From Gammaproteobacteria bacterium (GTDB taxonomy: Bacteria; Pseudomonadota; Gammaproteobacteria; Enterobacterales; Psychrobiaceae), in the NCBI GenBank assembly GCA_013214945.1, contig JABSRT010000019.1:1-64000 (forward strand): a DNA stretch of 64,000 nucleotides, given 5' to 3'. The translations under genes and the position numbers were made by a program. A model generated the notes under the pieces. The model was not told where the DNA came from. It searched no databases and worked only from the letters and a program-made list of their open reading frames with translations. Below, one piece after another: positions 27,297 through 35,342 of the stretch (position 1 is the first letter of the stretch; every line of letters starts with the position of its first letter).

Positions 27297-28637
27297 TTGT
27301 CTTTCACTAATTTTGGCTTAGATCAGCGGATCATCACGGCGTTACAACACCTAGATTTTAACCAACCTACCCCGGTTCAAGAACAGGCAATTCCAGTTGC
27401 AATCGCTGGCAAAGATATTCTGGCTTCATCGCAGACGGGATCAGGAAAAACAATCGCTTTTCTATTGCCTATTATGCAAAGATTGTTGCGAACAAAAGCT
27501 TTCTCAAAACGCGATCCTCGTGCACTTATATTGGCACCAACCCGCGAATTGGCGAATCAGGTCTATACTGATTTTAGAAAATTAGCCAGTGGTAGTCGTC
27601 TCAGTGCCAGCCTAATTGTTGGTGGTGAGTCGTTCAATGACCAAGCCAAAGTCTTACGCAAAGAACCTGACATTATTATCGCAACTCCCGGTCGTTTTGC
27701 TGATCATTTAAAACACCGTCACATTGCGTTACACGCCTTGGAAGTACTCGTACTTGATGAAGCAGATCGGATGTTAGATCTTGGATTTTCAGCCGATTTA
27801 ACCACCATTAATGCCAGTGCAGACCACCGAAATCGTCAAACCATGTTATTTTCAGCGACCATCGATGACGTCCAAATTACAAATTTGGCAGTCGAAGTAT
27901 TGCAAAATGCCCAGCGTATTGAGATTGGTCACTCCACGGACCAACATCAGTCAATTACTCAGCAGCTTTATTTAGCCGATCATGTTGAACATAAAGAAAA
28001 ATTGTTGCTTGAGCTAACAAAATCACCTTTTGAACAAATATTGATTTTTACCGCGACAAAAGCTGACAGCGGGCGCTTAGCCACATTATTAACCGATCAT
28101 GGCCTATCTGCATTGCCGTTGCACGGTGATCTCGCCCAAAATGTTCGTAGCAAAACCATGGATGATTTTAAGCGCACCACCATCAAGATATTGGTTGCAA
28201 CTGATATTGCGGCCCGCGGACTCGACATTAAACACGTTAGCCACGTGATTAACTTTGATTTACCAAAACACCCTGAAGATTACATTCACCGAATTGGCCG
28301 AACAGGTCGTGCCGGTAAAACTGGCATTGCAATTTCACTGGTTAGTCGCCGTGATTGGCAAAGCCTTGAACGGATCCAACTGTTACTTAAAAAGACCTTC
28401 TCTTTTGAGAAAATAGAAACAATGGTTGCGCGCTTTAAGGGCATTAAACCAGTGAAGCCAAAGAAAGTGGCTAAAAAGTCCAGCCAAGGTCCCAATAAAC
28501 ATTCAAGTAAAAAGACCGGAGCCAATAAAACGAAAGTAAAAGCAAAGAAAGACGATAAGTCATTTGCAAACGCTGTTGAGGTTGGTCACTTACCAATGAT
28601 GAAGAAGAAAATTAAGCCTAGTACCGAAGAATCTTAA
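27297..28637 (+). CDS. DEAD-box RNA helicase
   Basis: This 446-residue helicase has Q motif QPTPVQ, motif I SSQTGSGKT at 44-52, motif II DEAD at 154-157, SAT, ARGLDIK and HRIGRTGRAG. The C-terminal 70 residues are highly basic (KPKKVAKKSSQGPNK and similar), likely for RNA binding. The start codon is TTG; the next in-frame choices would cut into the Q-motif region, and GGA lies upstream. It resembles the RhlE/SrmB group, but I cannot assign an orthologue. Confidence 0.88.
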   Translation: MSFTNFGLDQRIITALQHLDFNQPTPVQEQAIPVAIAGKDILASSQTGSGKTIAFLLPIMQRLLRTKAFSKRDPRALILAPTRELANQVYTDFRKLASGSRLSASLIVGGESFNDQAKVLRKEPDIIIATPGRFADHLKHRHIALHALEVLVLDEADRMLDLGFSADLTTINASADHRNRQTMLFSATIDDVQITNLAVEVLQNAQRIEIGHSTDQHQSITQQLYLADHVEHKEKLLLELTKSPFEQILIFTATKADSGRLATLLTDHGLSALPLHGDLAQNVRSKTMDDFKRTTIKILVATDIAARGLDIKHVSHVINFDLPKHPEDYIHRIGRTGRAGKTGIAISLVSRRDWQSLERIQLLLKKTFSFEKIETMVARFKGIKPVKPKKVAKKSSQGPNKHSSKKTGANKTKVKAKKDDKSFANAVEVGHLPMMKKKIKPSTEES

Positions 28638-28649
28638 ACTCTTTACTTG

Positions 28650-28682
28650 CTAATTGATTAGTGATTATCACTAATCAATTAG
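28650..28682. repeat. perfect palindrome after the DEAD-box gene
   Basis: CTAATTGATTAGTGA and TCACTAATCAATTAG are separated by TTA, 12 bases after the helicase stop. The AT-rich stem without a T tract precedes the stronger terminator and could protect the mRNA 3' end. Confidence 0.55.
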
Positions 28683-28695
28683 GCGCTTAATAAAT

Positions 28696-28733
28696 AAAAA
28701 GAGCGGCTAAGATTAATCTTAGCCGCTCTTTTT
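28696..28733. terminator. bidirectional terminator
   Basis: AAAAAGAGCGGCTAAGATT is followed at once by its reverse complement ending in TTTTT. The fully symmetric structure can terminate the helicase gene and the converging MOSC reductase gene. Confidence 0.88.
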
Positions 28734-28813
28734 ATTTCAAATATACGACACTAACAATATTTTATTATGCCCTACTCTCAACTGTTTCCAACACGATAGG
28801 TACACTCTCAAGC

Positions 28814-30745
28814 TTATAAGTCCACTTCTAAGTCAGAACGGGCATAACTGCAACAGGGTAAAAATTCTCCATTGTTCCTCTGGTCACTGTCTATTGCCAT
28901 AGCATTTGGCGCATGTAGCTCACCACGGATTATTTGGCTATTACAACTGCCGCAAATACCAGCCAAGCAACTATATTCGGGATAAATACCAGCTTCTTCT
29001 GCTGCAGCAAGGATGGTTTGATCGCCGGTGATATCAACTTCGATTGCGCTTTTTAAAAATTTCACTTTGTAACTTACACTGCTCTGCGCTAGCTCAACCT
29101 CGGTCGTATTAACCACAAAACTTTCCTGTGCATATTGCTCCGGCACTAAACCAAGATCCGTTAACAGCATTTTAGCGTTAGTCATAAAATCGTTGGGACC
29201 ACAAACAAGCACATCTCGTTTTAGAACATCAGGGCAAATAGCGCTGATCATTGCACCAGATAAACGGCACGAGCGATTGCTTACGCCGAAGTGGTCTAAC
29301 GCACTTTGGCGAGTAAAGTTACAAGACAAGCTCAAGTTTTGGTTCGATTTGGCCAATTGCTGTAACTGCTCGAAGCATATTAAGTCGGCCTCCGTTTTGG
29401 CGCTGTGGTGAAAATGAACATCGATGGCTAATGCCAAGTCAGTAATATATCGCACTATCGACAACATTGGCGTAATGCCAGATCCCGCTGAAATTAACAG
29501 TAACTTACTGCGATTATTTTCACCCAAATGAAAATCCCCACTCGCAGCCGAACTGTTTAAAACACTGCCAACTGAAAAGTTATCGTGCAACCAATTAGAG
29601 ACGATGCCAGCGGTCACTCTTTTTACGGTTATCGATATAACATCGGGTTTCGAAGGGCTCGATGACAGCGTGTAACATCGATTATGTCGTTTGCCCTCGA
29701 TTATCACTGAAATTGTAATAAACTGACCTGGTAAATAGCTAAATCGCTCGATTAAATCAGCGCAAAAAACAAACGTTTTAACATCTGCTGTTTCAGCGAT
29801 GATTTGAACACAACGCAATAACTTTGTAGCCCTGGCGCCACTAGCACTGCTAACAGACTTACTGGACAATGCTAATTGCTTAGCTAAACGACGCTCAACA
29901 ATAGGTGGTTGCCAATTATCTGCATATACCGGTCGCGGTTTAGTTTTTAGTAGTTCAACCTTATCGCCAACGTTGATTGTGCCGTCATTTAACGCCAACA
30001 TATTTTCCCCAAACATCACCTGAGTACCATTAGCTTGCTGGCGATAAGTGCTTAACGTTTTTAAGGGCTCTAAGCTCGGAGCTAATGTCGCTGTTGCGGG
30101 GTCAATAGTTGTAAAAATACAGCGACTGCAAGGTTTAGGTAAATCAAATACCACCTGACCGATCCTTATTTGCGCCCACTCGTCCTCTGCCCATGCTGGC
30201 AAGCCACTAATGGTAATATTTGGTCGAAAGTTAGCCATAGCAACGGGTGTAACTAAGCGTTGATTTAAATGAGTAAGCGACTCATCGTTAGTTAGCAATA
30301 CCGGAAAACCATCGGCAAAGGCAACTTGGTGCTCATCGTGCCCTGCTACTGGCCGATTAGACTGCTCTCCAAAGTACAATAAACGCAGCGGTTCGCCCAA
30401 TAATTCACTCAGCCATTGATCGGCTACAGCGCCACAGCCCTGACCCGACACGTTATTTCCCCAAACTGACGTTGCATGATAATCAGCCGACAGTGTAGCT
30501 AAGTTTACAGTAAGCGTTTCACAGCTCGGATGTTTTAAGACTAATGCATCATCTTGATATTGACAGACTATAGTGGTTATTTTCGGGTGAGTCCGGCCTG
30601 TCATAAAAGTGCCATCGATTTTTGTCAGCATAAATCGTCTGTCACCGAGCAAGCCTGTATTAATGACTTCGACCGATTGGCAGGCAATAGCCGCAGCTGA
30701 TTTCAGGGGATAAATGGCTAAACTGCTGACATAAGCGTTCGACAT
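28814..30745 (-). CDS. MOSC (YcbX-like) protein fused to flavin reductase and [2Fe-2S] ferredoxin domains
   Basis: This protein has 643 residues. Residues 1-110 are MOSC-N (YVSSLAIYPLKS start) and 120-265 MOSC, with the conserved molybdenum-ligand-type Cys206 in KPCSRC. Residues 305-540 are a ferredoxin-reductase-like unit: FAD motif RCYTLSS at 356-362, NAD-side GSGITP at 421-426 and CGPNDFM. Residues 557-643 are a [2Fe-2S] domain with Cys593, Cys598, Cys601 and Cys631/632. E. coli YcbX (MOSC plus ferredoxin) reduces N-hydroxylated bases using CysJ; here the reductase is in the same chain. The start at 30745 has AGGTAA six bases upstream. Confidence 0.88.
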   Translation of the reverse strand: MSNAYVSSLAIYPLKSAAAIACQSVEVINTGLLGDRRFMLTKIDGTFMTGRTHPKITTIVCQYQDDALVLKHPSCETLTVNLATLSADYHATSVWGNNVSGQGCGAVADQWLSELLGEPLRLLYFGEQSNRPVAGHDEHQVAFADGFPVLLTNDESLTHLNQRLVTPVAMANFRPNITISGLPAWAEDEWAQIRIGQVVFDLPKPCSRCIFTTIDPATATLAPSLEPLKTLSTYRQQANGTQVMFGENMLALNDGTINVGDKVELLKTKPRPVYADNWQPPIVERRLAKQLALSSKSVSSASGARATKLLRCVQIIAETADVKTFVFCADLIERFSYLPGQFITISVIIEGKRHNRCYTLSSSPSKPDVISITVKRVTAGIVSNWLHDNFSVGSVLNSSAASGDFHLGENNRSKLLLISAGSGITPMLSIVRYITDLALAIDVHFHHSAKTEADLICFEQLQQLAKSNQNLSLSCNFTRQSALDHFGVSNRSCRLSGAMISAICPDVLKRDVLVCGPNDFMTNAKMLLTDLGLVPEQYAQESFVVNTTEVELAQSSVSYKVKFLKSAIEVDITGDQTILAAAEEAGIYPEYSCLAGICGSCNSQIIRGELHAPNAMAIDSDQRNNGEFLPCCSYARSDLEVDL

Positions 30746-31079
30746 GCTGTTACCTAATATGGATAGTTTTATTATCGACAACTTTAACGCACGCAAGTAA
30801 ATTAGACCATAAACATATTAGATAATTGAATTAAATATAATTGATACAGTGAGTTGAATTAACGTGAGTAAATAAAACAACGCCTACAATTGGCTCTAAA
30901 AAGCCATTATTTATTATACTAAATGGAAAAAATAAGGCTAGCATCGATGCTGGTCCAGAACCTCGAACGTAGGTAGAACCCTCATGCCTGCTGCATGAGG
31001 AAGTCCGCCGAAGTCGTGATGGTTTTACGGCGACTTGCTGTTCAAATGGCAACACTATAATACAGCAGAGCCGATATTA
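30746..31079. other. intergenic stretch holding a dispersed repeat
   Basis: No gene is supported. A minus-strand open frame of 74 codons at 30831-31055 lies inside the repeat and is taken as non-coding. The stretch should hold the promoter of the MOSC reductase gene. Confidence 0.5.
30925..31072 (-). repeat. dispersed intergenic repeat, copy A
   Basis: Read on the minus strand it begins GGCTCTGCTGTATTATAGTG and runs through GAACAGCAAGTCGCCGTAA to TCTGGACCAGCATCGATGC. The same beginning, middle and end occur at 35110-35204 in the other orientation, with the centre missing there. The centre here holds a hairpin, CCTCATGC/GCATGAGG with a CTGCT loop (30980-31000). This is a family of non-coding repeats, origin unknown. 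Confidence 0.65.
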
Positions 31080-32402
31080 TTAATCAATGCTGACAAGCGA
31101 TAAATAGCTGCTTTTAAATTTCAGTATTTCAATATTAGAAAGCCTGTTAATGCCATCACGATCATCGACCAAATCTGTCACTACGATCGAACCATCTGCT
31201 TGTTTTTCGACTGTATATTCAGATGAAACACCGCTTAAAATCACCCTGTTGTTACCACTATTTCCCGTGATATTATTATCAAGTTGGTTAACTACAACGG
31301 CCGTATTTTTAGTACCTGTTAAGGTGATATCTTTTAAATATTGCGAGTGATTGGTGTAACTAAAATCAGAATTGAGCCTTAAACTGAAGAATTCGCCAGC
31401 AAACTCAGCCGCAATTCTAGCGTTATAAGTTAAATATGGGTGAAAAAACTTGTTAGTCATTAGCTCAGTCCCAGCTTGATCTTCGGTTGATATTTCAGCA
31501 CGATTTTTGGGTGCGTAACCGCCCCACATGCTCCGAGTAGTGACCCAGTCAAGACTAAGTGTTTTCTCGTCGAGAATAAGTTGACCGGCAGAGGTATCGC
31601 CAACAGTCGACTGCCATGCCCCCCATAAGCCATAATATGCATCGATAACTGAAGCTAAATATTCTTGAGTAAGGCTATTCTCGATGGTTAATTCACTAAT
31701 CCATTCACTTTCCCCACCCCATACTTTATTAGACTGGGCGCTGATTTGTGCTGCACGAATGTCAGCCTGATAAGCAGGTAAGGCGCCTTCAAAGGTTTCA
31801 CCTTGATCAACACCAATGCCATAATCGTGTACTAGATGGAGTATTTCTTCAAAAGAGGCATCGCGGTGATTATAGTCTTGCTGAAAATACCATTTACCCC
31901 CTTCAACTTGTATCTCTTCTTGATATAAAGGCTGACCATCAACTTCACCCGCGGGGTTTGTTCCATCGTCACTGCCATTAAGCAATAAAAGAATGGCACC
32001 GTTTTCTGTCATTTTATTCGCGATTGCTGATTTGTCGGCGCCATAAATTGAACCCGAGTAATCTTTCAAGTAATGGCCTAAAATGGATCGCGCTCGAACA
32101 ATTTGATCATCCGATAATTTATCTTGAGCAACAATGTGAATAGCCTCTCCATTTGGCGCAAGGTGCTTAGCATAACGATTGAATTTATATTGTGGCGTAT
32201 ACACCTTAGCTAGTTCAGGTGGCACCGCAGTAATACCTAACGCAAGGCTGGCACTTGATAGTGGTGGTATAACAACCGCTGTCGTTGATTTTTTCGCTGA
32301 CGTAACGGTCGTTCCAGTGACTGATTTACTGCTGGAATTACAAGCCGTAAGCCCAAGGCTGATGAGGGTACCGACAATACAGGTTACTATTGGTCTTTTC
32401 AT
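31080..32402 (-). CDS. putative lipoprotein with C-terminal calcium-type module
   Basis: This 440-residue protein has a lipoprotein signal (lipobox LTAC, Cys21). Its centre includes EEILHLVHDYGIGVDQG, which resembles a zinc-peptidase-type HxxxH-like helix, though the classic HExxH is absent. The C-terminal part (NNITGNSGNNRVILSG, then DRDGINRLSNIEILKF) resembles the closing segment of haemolysin-type calcium-binding and cadherin-like surface proteins. Localisation to the outer membrane or surface is plausible. I cannot name its function. It stands at the edge of a decayed region. Confidence 0.65.
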   Translation of the reverse strand: MKRPIVTCIVGTLISLGLTACNSSSKSVTGTTVTSAKKSTTAVVIPPLSSASLALGITAVPPELAKVYTPQYKFNRYAKHLAPNGEAIHIVAQDKLSDDQIVRARSILGHYLKDYSGSIYGADKSAIANKMTENGAILLLLNGSDDGTNPAGEVDGQPLYQEEIQVEGGKWYFQQDYNHRDASFEEILHLVHDYGIGVDQGETFEGALPAYQADIRAAQISAQSNKVWGGESEWISELTIENSLTQEYLASVIDAYYGLWGAWQSTVGDTSAGQLILDEKTLSLDWVTTRSMWGGYAPKNRAEISTEDQAGTELMTNKFFHPYLTYNARIAAEFAGEFFSLRLNSDFSYTNHSQYLKDITLTGTKNTAVVVNQLDNNITGNSGNNRVILSGVSSEYTVEKQADGSIVVTDLVDDRDGINRLSNIEILKFKSSYLSLVSID

Positions 32403-32509
32403 TTAAAACATCTCATTTCTTAAGTAGTTGATGTTTTAATTATCCAGCAATTATCTTGTTTTAGTGTAAGGGAGTGTAAGCAATAGCGGCTTAGTTATCA
32501 CGCCTGATA

Positions 32510-32944
32510 CTAGAGTCGCACAATAAATTTGGCGCCGCCTAATGGCGATTTAGTAACAATTTTTTTACTGTTTAAGCGCTTTTCCGCTTTTTGTGCAATC
32601 GCCAAACCTAAGCCCAAACCGCCCGTTTTTCGAGAACGACTTTAGTCTAGGCGAGCATATGCGATAAAAATAATGTCATAGTCGGCTTCGTCGATGCCAG
32701 CACTGTCGTCCTCAACACAAATTTCGATCAATGCGTTATCACGACCCTTTGTTGCGACAGCGCTTAATACAACTTGAGCTGCAGCGTGATTAATGGCATT
32801 TTTAAGCAAATTATCAATAACCAAGCGCAAATAAGCACAATCGTTAACAATGTTAAGGCTGTCACTCACCACCAGTTTAATAGCAATGCTTCCTCGAAGC
32901 ATTTAAATCGGAGAGGTTAGTGATAAACTGCAGTTCACGATGAA
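32510..32944 (-). pseudogene. broken sensor histidine kinase (ATPase half)
   Basis: The minus strand encodes the end of a histidine kinase. RELQFITNLSDLNAS lies in one frame, then after a shift DCAYLRLVIDNLLKNAINHA (N box) and CVEDDSAGIDEADYD (G1 box). An in-frame TAA follows at ARLD, after which SRSRKTGGLGLGLAIAQK (G2 box) and GGAKFIVRL finish at a TAG at 32510. The sensor and dimerisation parts are missing, so the gene is truncated, frameshifted and carries a nonsense codon. It may be similar to RstB or QseC types. Confidence 0.82.
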
Positions 32945-32945
32945 A

Positions 32946-33845
32946 TTAAAACTCTCTGATCACGCGAAAACTAAGCCAATCTCCAAGGATCTCAGGAGAG
33001 CGATGATTACGATTACCTGAGCGAGAAAAAATAGCTGGCTCAATCCAATCATTACCACGGATCTGATAAGATTCACAATTGTCTGCTTTGACCAAACTCA
33101 CCAAAGAACTTTCACTGTCACTATCCATCCATGCGTGACCATCAGCAGGTGCACCTTCATAACTATCATGCCAACAATCTGCAACCCATTCATAGGTATT
33201 ACCATGCATATCGAATACGCCATAAGCATTGGGGGGATAACTGCCAGCAGGTGCCGTATATGTGTAACCGTCGGCATCACCGTAGGTATTGGCATTTTTA
33301 TTTATTTGATATACCCCTTCCTTATCAAATGGAAAAGGAAAAGGCCCAGAAGTGCCACCACGGGCAGCATATTCCCGCTCAGCTTCGCTGACCATACGAT
33401 AGTCTTTACCTGTTTTTTTAGCGATCCAATGAACATAGGCTTGAACATCATAATAGTTCATACACACAGCAGGTTGTCGTGTACCTTGAGGATAACTAGG
33501 TTTCCCAGCCTTACAAGCACGACCAGGACGGGTATCGCCATCTTTAATTTTAACCCCGGTTTCCTGTACATAAGCATCCCATTCACTAGACATCACTTGG
33601 AAAGTACTAATGGCAAAGGCTTTTTTGAAGGTAACTTTATGCTGAGGAGTTTCATCAGGCTGATGTCCGAGCTCAGATTCTGGCGTACCCATAATAAAGT
33701 CACCAGCAGGTAATACCACCATTTCGGGGCATATATTACAGTCCTTAAAAAGCGTACCAGGTTTAGGCAACTCATCGGCATTAGCTACTGATATTAAATA
33801 AGTATTACAAAACACCAAGGCAACAAAAAGAGAGTTTATTTTCAT
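32946..33845 (-). CDS. secreted formylglycine-generating-enzyme (SUMF1)-like protein
   Basis: This 299-residue protein has a signal peptide (about 1-23) and a FGE-sulfatase fold: CPEMVVLPAGDFIMGTPESE, then PQHKVTF, the helix DVQAYVHWIAKKTGKDYRM, AEREYAARGG and NAYGVFDMHGNTYEWVADCW. It ends SFRVIREF as in this family. Periplasmic relatives include PvdO, which acts late in pyoverdine maturation. The neighbours are remnants of an NRPS and a diaminobutyrate-type aminotransferase, so this could be a surviving siderophore-maturation enzyme. Many other SUMF1-like exported proteins exist, so that role is only suggested. Confidence 0.8.
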   Translation of the reverse strand: MKINSLFVALVFCNTYLISVANADELPKPGTLFKDCNICPEMVVLPAGDFIMGTPESELGHQPDETPQHKVTFKKAFAISTFQVMSSEWDAYVQETGVKIKDGDTRPGRACKAGKPSYPQGTRQPAVCMNYYDVQAYVHWIAKKTGKDYRMVSEAEREYAARGGTSGPFPFPFDKEGVYQINKNANTYGDADGYTYTAPAGSYPPNAYGVFDMHGNTYEWVADCWHDSYEGAPADGHAWMDSDSESSLVSLVKADNCESYQIRGNDWIEPAIFSRSGNRNHRSPEILGDWLSFRVIREF

Positions 33846-33947
33846 AAAATCATTCCACTATTAATAGTTAATCTAATTAATAATAACGAATGTATGCCAT
33901 AAAGATTTACAATATTGCGTGTTTTTTTTCTTTATTATCAATGTAAC

Positions 33948-34250
33948 CTATAAAAACTTTGAGAATAAAAGCGCTTTTGGATCATGGCTGTAACCTCGGC
34001 CGACTCCCGTTCCCGCTATGCATAGTTCAGCAATGGCACCGGTCGGGACCAGATCAAACCCTTTATCCAATAAATATAAACGGTTATTGTCCATCGGGGT
34101 ACCTATCGGTAAATAATGACTGGTTGTTGATGCTTTATCTATCCTGAAAAAAGCAACATCGTCAGAGCATTCCGTCGGTCCATAGGCATTATTAACCCAA
34201 TGCTCGGATAGTAATTCAGCCACTGCCCTGCCAGCACTGGCCGCATCGCC
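33948..34250 (-). pseudogene. NRPS adenylation-domain remnant
   Basis: The open part on the minus strand reads [16 protein letters not shown] (core A5), [18 protein letters not shown] (A6) and [19 protein letters not shown] (A7), ending at KALLFSKFL. This is about 90 residues of the roughly 500 of an adenylation domain. No condensation or carrier domain remains. Together with the aminotransferase remnant, it implies a lost non-ribosomal peptide locus. Confidence 0.85.
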
Positions 34251-34251
34251 T

Positions 34252-34653
34252 CACTGGTTGGTAGTAAGCCAACGCAACAGCGGCGTTCGACTGCGAATCT
34301 CTTCAAAAATCACCGCCACGGGCAACGATAATCATAAGGGTATGGTAAGAATTACCCCACTCTAAGCAAAGCCTCTAATGCCGCTTTTGGCTGACGACTA
34401 CCCTAGGCTAATCGCGCCTTAGCTCATACCGTGATAGCCCCTTGGAAAGAGAGAATAGTATTGCGCCCTGTCGCCGTGCGTACTAACTTGAATGCGGCTT
34501 CTACCGCATCAGTGCCGCTCGGCCCACAAAATTTAATTTTGGCTTGTGTTGAAAAATCAGTCGGCAATATAGAAAATAAATATTGAACAAACTGATCTCT
34601 TATTGGGGTGGTAATATCCAGTGTTAACGACGCGAATAACTGCGAGCATTAGA
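34252..34653 (-). pseudogene. class-III (diaminobutyrate-type) aminotransferase remnant
   Basis: Reading the minus strand from 34653 gives LDITTPIRDQFVQYLFSILP and then KIKFCGPSGTDAVEAAFKLV and TATGRNTILSFQGA. Further on, in a shifted frame, comes LPYPYDYRCPWR, then a stop. These strings match the PLP-binding segment of 2,4-diaminobutyrate aminotransferases (PvdH/EctB/Dat type). Several stops and frameshifts and the missing ends show that it is dead. Such enzymes supply diaminobutyrate to siderophore NRPSs such as those of pyoverdine. Confidence 0.82.
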
Positions 34654-34660
34654 CTCCTGT

Positions 34661-34699
34661 TCTATTTTTCGAGTCAATATCAGAGACTCGAAAAATAGA
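34661..34699. terminator. long hairpin in the decayed region
   Basis: TCTATTTTTCGAGTC and GACTCGAAAAATAGA are perfect 15-base arms with a nine-base loop. The T run within the stem is terminator-like, but no intact gene adjoins it. It could be a relic terminator or a mobile-element end. Confidence 0.5.
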
Positions 34700-34779
34700 T
34701 AAAGTATTTCGTTGTCTGTATTACTATTTCCGATCACCGAAATATCTTTACCGTTGGCCTTACCCGCAAAGTAGGAAAG

Positions 34780-35003
34780 GCGGTAAAGTCGGAGTACATT
34801 CATGGTGTTGTGTTAATAACAAACCTGCAAACAAATTGGCAAAAAGTGATTTAGAACATGCGCCGTTATTAACGTACTCACGAGAAATGTTAGGAAAAAA
34901 AATGCCCAGACTTTTACTTTTCACCCTTAATGCCGAAAATTTTGACAGCGTGCATTGGATGACTACAGAGCAACTTAACAAATATCAACTCATTACTAAG
35001 TGA
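34780..35003 (+). pseudogene. remnant of a ClpP-like periplasmic protein
   Basis: The plus strand reads GGKVGVHSWCCVNNKPANKL, SREMLGKKMPRLLLFTLNAE and ENFDSVHWMTTEQLNKYQL, then stops at 35003. These strings recall the C-terminal part of secreted ClpP/crotonase-fold proteins sometimes annotated as alpha/beta hydrolases. The N-terminal two-thirds and any start are missing. The family match is from memory and only moderately sure. Confidence 0.5.
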
Positions 35004-35109
35004 TTTCAAGCTAAAGCAGCCGAGTGCTTATAGGTTTAGCCACGGCAGCAAAAATAGCAGCCATTGCAACGGCCCATACAGAATCAGGTTGTATACATCT
35101 AAGGCATTT

Positions 35110-35204
35110 GGCTCTGTTGTATAAGTGTTGCCATTAGAACAGTAAGTCGCCGTAACCCATCTATGGGGGCTCTGGAGTAGCATCTATGCCACTCAAGTTT
35201 TTCC
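35110..35204 (+). repeat. dispersed intergenic repeat, copy B (shortened)
   Basis: It begins GGCTCTGTTGTATAAGTGTT and continues GAACAGTAAGTCGCCGTAA, matching copy A with few differences, then jumps to TCTGGAGTAGCATCTATGCC. The central hairpin of copy A is absent. The relationship shows these are members of one repeat family. Confidence 0.6.
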
Positions 35205-35206
35205 TG

Positions 35207-35280
35207 TGAAATCACAACACTTTCAACAAGTTAGGTGCGCAGAAACATTTAATGTAACAGATTCAAGGCATTTGGATATG
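35207..35280 (+). repeat. diverged tail of the MITE-like element
   Basis: ACTTTCAACAAGTT, ACATTTAATGTAACAG and GCATTTGGATAT align in order with the end of the element at 47698-47991 (ACTTTCAACTAGTT, ACATTTAAGGTGAACAG, GCAATTGGTAT). The start of the element is not recognisable here, so this is probably an old, partial copy. Confidence 0.5.
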
Positions 35281-35342
35281 GCGTAATCGGCGGTTGACTA
35301 CTCACTTATAGTAGTCAACAGCATTCCAGAATGTTTATAAGT

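Larger units (their letters stand above)
35004..35342. other. intergenic stretch with decayed repeats
   Basis: No gene is supported. It contains the second copy of the dispersed repeat (35110-35204), a diverged MITE-like tail just after it, and two direct copies of AAGGCATTTGG at 35101 and 35265 bracketing them. Confidence 0.5.

Noticed and set aside
30831-31055. 74-codon minus-strand open frame
   Set aside because: It lies almost wholly inside the dispersed repeat, and its translation has no protein-like pattern.
33135-33713. 192-codon plus-strand frame opposite the FGE-like gene
   Set aside because: It is the antisense shadow of a clear protein-coding gene and has a composition unlike proteins in this genome.
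34760-34981. 73-codon minus-strand frame
   Set aside because: The plus strand of the same DNA reads as a ClpP-like remnant, which is more protein-like.
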